DNA of 64,000 nucleotides from Sphaerisporangium siamense (GTDB taxonomy: Bacteria; Actinomycetota; Actinomycetes; Streptosporangiales; Streptosporangiaceae): positions 5,642,001 to 5,706,000 of the forward strand of contig NZ_JACHND010000001.1 in NCBI RefSeq assembly GCF_014205275.1, read 5' to 3'. Positions 58,162 through 64,000 of the stretch are shown here, piece by piece. Each line of letters begins with the position of its first letter. Position 1 is the first letter of the stretch. A program made the translations under genes and the position numbers. Under the pieces are notes generated by a model, which saw nothing but the letters and a program-made list of their open reading frames with translations, had not been told where the DNA came from and did not search any database.

Positions 58162-58364
58162 AAGACGAACTGAGGACCGCCGCCTGGCGCAAGGCGACGA
58201 AGAGCGGGTCCAACCAGGGGAACTGTCTTGAGGTGGCTCCGTTGTCAGGTGGGAGGGTCGGGGTTCGGGATACCGAGGCGCCGGAGAAGGAGCCCTTCGT
58301 GGTGAGCGCCGCCGTCTGGGACGCCTTCGTCGATGGGGCCAAGAAGGGCGAGTTCGACTTCTAG
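58152..58364 (+). CDS. DUF397 domain protein
   Basis: A 70-residue DUF397 protein: DLKDELRTAAWRKATKSGSNQGNCLEVAPLSGGRVGVRDTEAPEKEPFVVSAAVWDAFVDGAKKGEFDF. The family motif W-K-S-S/G-x-S-x-x-x-G-x-C-V/L-E-V-A is present with Cys at CLEV. It starts at a GTG at 58152 inside the end of the DUF5753 gene. It is the partner protein of that regulator, as in many actinomycete genomes. Confidence 0.95.
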   Translation: MDLKDELRTAAWRKATKSGSNQGNCLEVAPLSGGRVGVRDTEAPEKEPFVVSAAVWDAFVDGAKKGEFDF

Positions 58365-58493
58365 GAGAGACGTGACGTACCGCTGAGATGAGCTGAAAGT
58401 CCCATCCATGGGGTTCGCTCTGCCCTGTCGTGGCCGACCGGGGGCTGTGACTGTGAGGGTATGGCCGTGAACTTGGGCGCCGCCTGCTACGGC

Positions 58494-58528
58494 ACGTGGC
58501 GGCCGGCGGTTCGTGCCGGCCGCCACGT
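58494..58528. terminator. Bidirectional terminator hairpin
   Basis: A perfect 14-bp stem ACGTGGCGGCCGGC with its complement, a 7-nt loop and trailing TTT lie between the DUF397 gene and the convergent NmrA-like gene. Confidence 0.75.
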
Positions 58529-58562
58529 TTCGAGCCGGGGCAGGCGGGCTTCATCGGCCGCA

Positions 58563-59420
58563 TCAGCGGAACTCGTCCGCGTGGTCGGCCGCCCATTGGT
58601 CGAAACCGGTCGCGGGACGTCCGAGGACGTCCTGGACGGTGGAGGTCGCGGGCGAGTTTCCGGCGGCGGCGTCGTCGAGGTAGCGCAGCACCGCTTCCGC
58701 CTCCTCTCGCGGCATGAACCATGAGAAGCGTTCCAGCGCGGCGTCGCGGGACAGCGCCCGCACCGGGATCCGGGCGCCCACGGCGCGGCCGATCGCGGCG
58801 GCCTGGTCGCGCTGGGATATCCGGGCCGGGCCGGTGAGCATTCCGCTCAGCGCCGGCGTGGTGGCGCCGGTCAGCGCCGCGCACGCGACGGCGGCGACGT
58901 CCCGTTCATGGATCGGAGCGGTCAGCGCATCAGGCTGGTACAGCGGCAGACTTCCCATGTCCCGGATCGCATACGCCCAGGCCAGCGTGTTGGTGGCCAG
59001 CACCAGTGGGCGGATCGGCACCACGATCGGATCCCCGGCGGCGACGAACGCGGCCTCGACCTCGCGGTGACCTTCGGTGAGGAGGTTTCCCGCCGAGGTG
59101 GGGTGGATGACGCTGCCCGAGGACAGCAGCACGACCCGCTCCACACCGGCGGCGCGGGCGGTCCGGACGACACCCTCGACGCCCTTCCGGCTCGCGTAGA
59201 GGAACACCTGCCCGGCGCCCTCGAACGCCGGGAGAAGGCTCGCCGGATCGGTCAGGTCCGCGGCGAACACCTCGACGCCGTCGGGGAACCGCCCCGGCTC
59301 GGGACGCCGTGCGGAGGCGCGGACCGGAAGCCCGTGGGCCAGAAGCTGTTCGAGGACGCACCTGCCGACGCTTCCGCGGGCTCCCACGACAAGAGTGGGC
59401 CTTGGATTAGAAGAGGTCAT
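58563..59420 (-). CDS. NmrA-like NAD(P)-binding protein
   Basis: A 285-residue atypical SDR. The cofactor loop is TLVVGARGSVGRCVLEQLL; the body has VEVFAADLTDPASLLPAFEGAGQVFLY and VERVVLLSSGSVIHP, and the C-terminus contains DAAAGNSPATSTVQDVLGRPATGFDQWAADHADEF, typical of the NmrA/TMR group. It may be a reductase or a redox-sensing regulator. The ATG at 59420 is used. It is divergent from the ABC exporter across a 443-bp gap. Confidence 0.91.
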   Translation of the reverse strand: MTSSNPRPTLVVGARGSVGRCVLEQLLAHGLPVRASARRPEPGRFPDGVEVFAADLTDPASLLPAFEGAGQVFLYASRKGVEGVVRTARAAGVERVVLLSSGSVIHPTSAGNLLTEGHREVEAAFVAAGDPIVVPIRPLVLATNTLAWAYAIRDMGSLPLYQPDALTAPIHERDVAAVACAALTGATTPALSGMLTGPARISQRDQAAAIGRAVGARIPVRALSRDAALERFSWFMPREEAEAVLRYLDDAAAGNSPATSTVQDVLGRPATGFDQWAADHADEFR

Positions 59421-59863
59421 CACGGCTCCCATGCGCGTAGTCGGTACGCGCCATGGGGCCGGATCGGCCGATGGGGCGTTCCGACGCGGCACCCCACTGC
59501 GGGCAAGTGTACGGCTCCACGACCGCAGGCTTCCACGCGCGCCGGGCCGGATGAGCCGACCCGTCCGTGATCGACGTCCCGACGAGCACCTGGCGGACGC
59601 AGGGTACCGCCTCACCATCGAACCCGTCGGCGGCCGCTCACCGCACGCCTGTCTGCCGTCCGAGTGTGGGACCGCCTGATCGCCGTCTCGGGCGACCCCG
59701 GGCCGAGGCCGGCCGCGGTCCGGGACAGGCCGGTTCCTGTCCGGGACAGGGCGGCGCCATCGACGACGTGCCCGATACCTGCTGAAATGATCGCCGTCGC
59801 GAACGCGGCGGCCTGGGCCACCGAACCGCCCATCCTCTCCTCTCTCGTCCCCCGGAGCACAGC
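59421..59863. other. Divergent regulatory region between NmrA-like gene and ABC exporter
   Basis: No gene is supported in these 443 bp. The notable content is the pair of operator-like repeats at 59716-59750. Sequence is high-GC throughout, with no clear -35/-10 pair. Confidence 0.45.
59716..59750. promoter_or_regulatory. Twin operator sites upstream of the ABC exporter
   Basis: CCTGTCCGGGACAGG (59736-59750) is a perfect inverted repeat around one central base. The related CGGTCCGGGACAGG (59716-59729) lies exactly 21 bp upstream in the same register. Two sites two helical turns apart suggest a TetR- or PadR-like dimer pair. The cognate regulator is not in this window. Confidence 0.55.
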
Positions 59864-60619
59864 ATGACGCCAGCGCTGGAGATCAGCGGGCTCACCAAAA
59901 GATTCGGCGGCGACCTCGCCGTCGACGGCATCGACCTCAGCGTCCCGCAGGGCTCGTTCTTCGGGCTCGTCGGGCAGAACGGCGCCGGCAAGACCACCAC
60001 CCTGTCCATGGCGGTCGGCCTGCTGCGGCCCGACGGCGGCGCGGCGAGGATCTTCGGTGAGGACGTGTGGTCGGCCCCCGGGCGGGCCAAGGCCATGGTC
60101 GGCGTGCTGCCCGACGGCCTGGCCATGCCCGAGCGCCTCACCGGACGCGAAGTGCTCACCTACCTGGGCCTGCTGCGCGGCCTGGCCAAGGACGTGGTGA
60201 CCCGGCGGGCCGAGGAGCTGCTGGACGTGCTGGAGCTGGACGAGGCCGAGAAGACGCTGGTCATCGAGTACTCGACCGGCATGCGAAAGAAGATCGGCCT
60301 GGCCACCGCGCTGCTGCACTCGCCCCGGCTGCTCGTGCTGGACGAGCCGTTCGAGGCGGTGGACCCCGTGTCGGCCGCCACCATCAAGACGATCCTGCGC
60401 GGCTTCGTCGCGGGCGGCGGCTCGATCGTGCTGTCCAGCCACGTGATGGCGCTGGTCGAGCAGCTGTGCGACCACGTGGCCGTGATCGACAAGGGGAAGG
60501 TGGCCGCCGCCGGCACGCTGGAGGAGGTGCGCGGCGCGCGCTCGCTGGAGGACACCTTCGTCGCGCTCGTCGGCGACCAGGACAACGGGGTCAAGGAGCT
60601 GTCGTGGCTGTCGCGCTGA
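59864..60619 (+). CDS. ABC exporter ATP-binding subunit
   Basis: A 251-residue ABC ATPase. Walker A is GQNGAGKTTT, the signature is YSTGMRKKIGLA (YSTGM in place of LSGGQ, common in ABC-2/DrrA-like exporters), Walker B is LLVLDEPFEAVD and the switch His is SSHVM. It begins with an ATG at 59864 and overlaps the permease gene by 16 bp, forming a two-gene exporter operon. Export of a lipid, peptide or drug is likely. Confidence 0.95.
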   Translation: MTPALEISGLTKRFGGDLAVDGIDLSVPQGSFFGLVGQNGAGKTTTLSMAVGLLRPDGGAARIFGEDVWSAPGRAKAMVGVLPDGLAMPERLTGREVLTYLGLLRGLAKDVVTRRAEELLDVLELDEAEKTLVIEYSTGMRKKIGLATALLHSPRLLVLDEPFEAVDPVSAATIKTILRGFVAGGGSIVLSSHVMALVEQLCDHVAVIDKGKVAAAGTLEEVRGARSLEDTFVALVGDQDNGVKELSWLSR

Positions 60620-62331
60620 CCATGGCCCACATGAAGGTGGCCGTGCTGCGCCACGCCTACCGCGGCGGGCGCGCGCAGACGGCCGCGACGGGCGCCGCGC
60701 TCGGCGTGCTGCTGGCGGCCGGCACGGTGTACCTGGCGTTCGCGTACCCGGACCTGCTGGCGGCCGGGTACGCGGTGTGGCTGCTCGGCTGGATGCTCGG
60801 CCCGGTCTTCATGGGCGGCGGCGACGAGACCCTGCGGCCGGAGTACTTCTCCCTGCTCGGCCTGCCCCCGCGCCGCCTGGCGGCGGGCCTGCTGGTGGCG
60901 GCGTTCGTCGGAGTCGCGCCGCTGGTTAGCCTGTGCGCGCTGCTCGGCCTGCTGGTCTCGGGGCTGCGGCTCGGCGTCGTCAACGCCCTGGTCGCCGTGC
61001 CCGCGATCGTGCTGCAACTCGCCGTGTTCGTCCTGTTGTCGAAGGTGGCGGTGGCGGTGGTCGGGCTGGCGCTGCGGTCACGGCTCGGCGCGATCGCCTC
61101 GGGTGTGCTCAACGGCGCGATCCTGGCGGCGCTCGGCCAGATCTGGGTCTTCTTCTGGGCCTTCGGCAAGACGGGCGTGCCGTCCGAGGTCCGCTACCTG
61201 CCCTCCGGCTGGGGGCTGCTCGCCGCCCGGGGCGACTGGTGGGCGCTGGCGGCGCTGGCCGTGCTGGTGCTGCTGCTCCTCGGCGCGTGGGCGGCGCTGC
61301 TCGCCCGGCGCGCGGGCGCGGCGCGCACCTCCGCGCGGGGCAGGCGCCCGATGACGGCGGCCACCGCCACCGGCGCGATCGTCGCCAAGGAACTGCGCAC
61401 CTGGTCGCGCGACCTGGTGCGCAACCACCAGCTCACCTTCGCCCTGTCCTACGGCGTGTGCTTCGCGGCCAGCCCCCTGATCCTCGGCTGGGACGGCATG
61501 CTGCCCTACGCCGGGCCGATCTTCGTCGTGATGGCCGCCGCGATGGCGTCCAACCTCTACGGGACCGACGGCACGGCGCTGTGGCTGACGCTGATGACCC
61601 CCGGCGCGAGCGACGTGCGCGGCAGGCAGCTGGCCTGGCTGTCGGCGCAGGCGCCGGTGGCGGTCGTGCTGACCGTGGTGTGCGCCGCGATCACGGGCGG
61701 CCCGTGGCCGCTGGTCCTGGCGCTGCTGTTCGCCCTGCTGGGCGGCGCGGCCGGGCTGGTGCCGCTGGTCTCGGTGTACGGGCTCGTGCCCGGCACCGAC
61801 CCGCACCGCCGCGCGGGCAACCCGCTGCGCACCAGCGAGGACGACGGCGGGCTGACCGGGCTGGCCTACCTCATGCTCGCCCTGGTGATCGTCACCGGTG
61901 CGCCCGCGGCGCTGGTGGCGCTGCGGTACGGCTGGGCGGGCGTGGCCGCCGGCGTCGTGACCGGGGCGCTGTGCTCCTGGGGCTTCGGCCTGCTGGCCGA
62001 GCGGCGGCTGCGCTCGCACGGCCCCGAGCTGCTGGACGTCATGCGGACCGGCCGCAAGCCGCAGGCGACCGTGAAGTCCCGCTTCGACGGTCTGCCCAAG
62101 ACGCGCAGGACGATCGCCTGGTGGTGCTTCGGTTTCGGCGCCATCCCGCTGGTCCCGCAGGGCGTCGTCGCGGCCGTCTTCGTGTCCGACGGCATGCTCC
62201 GCCACAGCTGGTTCCTGGCCACCTACATGTCCCCCGGCCTGCGTTACCCGGTCGCCGCCGCCTTCATCGCGCTCGGCCTCGCGATGTACGGCACCGGCCT
62301 GTGGATCGTCAAACCCCGCCCCTCACGCTGA
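60604..62331 (+). CDS. ABC exporter permease
   Basis: A 575-residue integral membrane protein with roughly 12 hydrophobic segments (for example GAALGVLLAAGTVYLAFAYP, LLVAAFVGVAPLVSLCALLG, LTFALSYGVCFAASPLILGW, YPVAAAFIALGLAMYGTGLW). It is an ABC-2-like permease without a soluble ATPase domain. The GTG at 60604 follows an AAGGAG site inside the end of the ATPase gene. It pairs with that ATPase; two copies of each would make the exporter. Substrate unknown. Confidence 0.92.
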   Translation: MAVALTMAHMKVAVLRHAYRGGRAQTAATGAALGVLLAAGTVYLAFAYPDLLAAGYAVWLLGWMLGPVFMGGGDETLRPEYFSLLGLPPRRLAAGLLVAAFVGVAPLVSLCALLGLLVSGLRLGVVNALVAVPAIVLQLAVFVLLSKVAVAVVGLALRSRLGAIASGVLNGAILAALGQIWVFFWAFGKTGVPSEVRYLPSGWGLLAARGDWWALAALAVLVLLLLGAWAALLARRAGAARTSARGRRPMTAATATGAIVAKELRTWSRDLVRNHQLTFALSYGVCFAASPLILGWDGMLPYAGPIFVVMAAAMASNLYGTDGTALWLTLMTPGASDVRGRQLAWLSAQAPVAVVLTVVCAAITGGPWPLVLALLFALLGGAAGLVPLVSVYGLVPGTDPHRRAGNPLRTSEDDGGLTGLAYLMLALVIVTGAPAALVALRYGWAGVAAGVVTGALCSWGFGLLAERRLRSHGPELLDVMRTGRKPQATVKSRFDGLPKTRRTIAWWCFGFGAIPLVPQGVVAAVFVSDGMLRHSWFLATYMSPGLRYPVAAAFIALGLAMYGTGLWIVKPRPSR

Positions 62332-62486
62332 CCCCGCGCGTGTCACGCCCTCGCGGAGGCCGAGACCGGGCACGGAAGCGCGGAAGGGTGGAGTTCTGGG
62401 CCGCTCTTCCCGCACGATGGTCTGGCCCGGGCGCGACGCGCGCACGGGTGGGGCACCAGTGGTGGATCGAGACGAAGGAGCGTCCG

Positions 62487-64000
62487 ATGCACGTGACCGA
62501 CGCCTACCGGGCCGCGCGGGACCGGTTGCTGGCGCTGCGCGAGGACCTGCCTCGCGCGGTGGCGGAGTTCCGCTGGCCGGAGCTGGGGGACCGGTTCAAC
62601 TGGGCGGTGGACTGGTTCGACGCCGTCGCCCGCGGCAACGACCGTCCCGCGCTCATCGTCGCCGAGGAGGACGGGTCCACGACGCGTCGCACCTTCGCCG
62701 AGATGTCACGGGACTCCGACCGGCTGGCGGCGTGGCTGGCCGCCCACGGGGTCGCCAAGAAGGACCCGGTGCTGCTGATGCTCGGCAACCAGGTCGAACT
62801 GTGGGAGTCGACGCTCGCGCTCATGAAGCTGGGGGCGGTGATCGTGCCCACGACCGGCGCGGCCGCCGCCGCCGACCTCGCCGACCGGATCACGCGCGGC
62901 CGCGTGCGGCACGTGATCTGCAATGCCGCGGACACCGCGCGGTTCGCTCAGGTGCCCGGCGACTACGGCCGCGTCAGCGTGGGCGAGGCGACCGGCTGGG
63001 CCGACCTGCGCGGCGCCCGTGAGCGGGAGCACGTCCCCATCGCCCACCCGGGCACGGCCCCGGGCGACCCGCTGCTGCTGTACTTCACCTCGGGGACGAC
63101 CTCGCGTCCCAAGCTCGTGGAGCACACGCAGGTCTCCTATCCGGTGGGGCACCTGACCACCTTGTACTTCCTCGGCCTGCTGCCCGGTGACGTGCACCTG
63201 AACATCTCCTCGCCCGGGTGGGCGAAGCATTCGTGGTCCTGCTTCTTCGCGCCGTGGACCGCCGAGGCGACCGTGTTCGTCCACAACTACCGGCGCTTCG
63301 ACGCCGCCGCGCTCCTCCGGCGGTTGCGCGAGCACAGGGTCAGCACGTTCTGCGCGCCGCCCACGGTGTGGCGCATGCTGATCAACGCCGACCTGGGGGA
63401 GCGCCCCGCCGCGCTGCGCGAGGTGGCCGCGGCGGGAGAGCCGCTCAACCCCGAGGTGATCGAGCGGGTGCGCCGCGCGTGGGGCGTGACGATCCGCGAC
63501 GGGTTCGGGCAGACCGAGACCACCGCCCAGATCGGCAACACTCCGGGTTCCCCGGTACGGCCGGGGTCGATGGGCCGCCCGCTGCCCGGCGTGCCGGTCG
63601 TGCTGGTCGACCCGGTCAGCGGACGCCCGCTCGACGGCCCGGGTGAGGGCGAGATCTGCCTGGACCTCTCCGAGGCGCCGCTGCCGCTGATGCGCGGCTA
63701 CCGGGGCGGCCCGGAGCACACGGCCGCGGCGATGGCCGGCGGCTACTACCACACGGCCGACATGGCCGCCGTCGACGCCGACGGGTACATCACCTACGTC
63801 GGCCGGACGGACGAGGTGTTCAAGGCCAGCGACTACAAGATCAGTCCGTTCGAGCTGGAATCGGTGCTGATCGAGCACCCTGCGGTCGCCGAGGCCGCCG
63901 TGGTCCCCGCCCCGGACCCGGTGCGGCTCGCCGTCCCCAAGGCGTACATCTCGCTGGCCCCCGGCCACGAGCCGACGAGGGAGACCGCGCACTCGATCCT
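62487..64000 (+). CDS. AMP-forming acyl-CoA synthetase (3' end beyond window)
   Basis: About 504 residues are visible and the frame is still open at the window end. It belongs to the medium-chain/benzoate-type acyl-CoA synthetases: A3 YFTSGTTSRPKLVEHTQ, INISSPGWAKHSWSCFFAPW-like core, A5 IRDGFGQTETT, A7 YHTADMAAVDADGYITYVGR and A8 DEVFKASDYKISPFELES. The A10 lysine region lies past the end. The ATG at 62487 has a GAAGGAG site. It is separated from the ABC operon by 155 bp and is probably a single unit. Confidence 0.93.
   Translation, partial: MHVTDAYRAARDRLLALREDLPRAVAEFRWPELGDRFNWAVDWFDAVARGNDRPALIVAEEDGSTTRRTFAEMSRDSDRLAAWLAAHGVAKKDPVLLMLGNQVELWESTLALMKLGAVIVPTTGAAAAADLADRITRGRVRHVICNAADTARFAQVPGDYGRVSVGEATGWADLRGAREREHVPIAHPGTAPGDPLLLYFTSGTTSRPKLVEHTQVSYPVGHLTTLYFLGLLPGDVHLNISSPGWAKHSWSCFFAPWTAEATVFVHNYRRFDAAALLRRLREHRVSTFCAPPTVWRMLINADLGERPAALREVAAAGEPLNPEVIERVRRAWGVTIRDGFGQTETTAQIGNTPGSPVRPGSMGRPLPGVPVVLVDPVSGRPLDGPGEGEICLDLSEAPLPLMRGYRGGPEHTAAAMAGGYYHTADMAAVDADGYITYVGRTDEVFKASDYKISPFELESVLIEHPAVAEAAVVPAPDPVRLAVPKAYISLAPGHEPTRETAHSI

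Noticed and set aside
1-64000. Search for tRNA, rRNA, insertion sequence, integrase or attachment site
   Set aside because: No cloverleaf-like segment, transposase motif or flanking target duplication was recognised by reading; a dedicated RNA search was not possible here.

Overview
The window is chromosomal DNA from a very high-GC actinomycete, most likely Streptosporangiales or Streptomycetales. The evidence is a strong G/C third-position bias, frequent GTG starts, and many one-gene transporters each paired with a TetR, MarR or XRE regulator. It also carries a LAL-type LuxR giant regulator, a DUF574 SAM-methyltransferase, an ECF41 sigma factor and a DUF5753/DUF397 regulator pair. I see no rRNA, tRNA, CRISPR array, insertion sequence or phage module.

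Layout. 0-4.8 kb: end of a beta-propeller-like protein, sulfotransferase, VIT-type metal transporter, and a MocR regulator divergent from an alpha/beta hydrolase. 4.8-14.3 kb: an export belt with two DHA2 drug exporters plus MarR, SDR with HxlR, another MFS, and MMPL with TetR. 14.4-24.2 kb: secreted LamG protein, ArsR-SRPBCC pair, YCII protein, a carotenoid-oxygenase-like protein divergent from TetR, GNAT, and three secreted DUF11-related surface proteins. 24.4-33.7 kb: LAL regulator, small XRE protein, NarL/DesK-type two-component system, membrane-anchored serine hydrolase, and TetR with MFS. 33.7-39.8 kb: ECF41 sigma-Ohr operon with an epimerase-like target, VOC protein, and a TetR-amidohydrolase-nitrilase group. 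39.8-47.6 kb: methyltransferase, AraC, VOC, EF-hand protein, geranylgeranyl-reductase-like enzyme and MFS, interspersed with several broken genes. 47.7-56.4 kb: PPOX protein, DUF574 methyltransferase, ArsR/SRPBCC-VOC/TIGR03086 operon, PrmC-like methyltransferase, acyl ligase, ketosynthase remnant, and a gene closely resembling ethylene-forming enzyme. 56.3-64 kb: anti-sigma-type ATPase, DUF5753/DUF397 pair, NmrA-like protein, ABC exporter, and an AMP-forming acyl-CoA synthetase cut by the window end.

The main finds are four. First, an ethylene-forming-enzyme-like 2-oxoglutarate/Fe(II) oxygenase at 55254-56423 keeps nearly all known catalytic and arginine-binding residues. Second, a carotenoid-cleavage-oxygenase homologue at 18111-19289 has all four iron-ligand histidines replaced, beside a TetR gene with two tandem palindromic operators. 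Third, a candidate ECF41 promoter lies upstream of the epimerase-like gene next to the ECF41 sigma gene. Fourth, gene decay is clustered between 40 and 55 kb (truncated cupin, deleted hydrolase, frameshifted XRE, deleted ketosynthase). Several clean palindromic operators and strong terminator hairpins can also be read directly.
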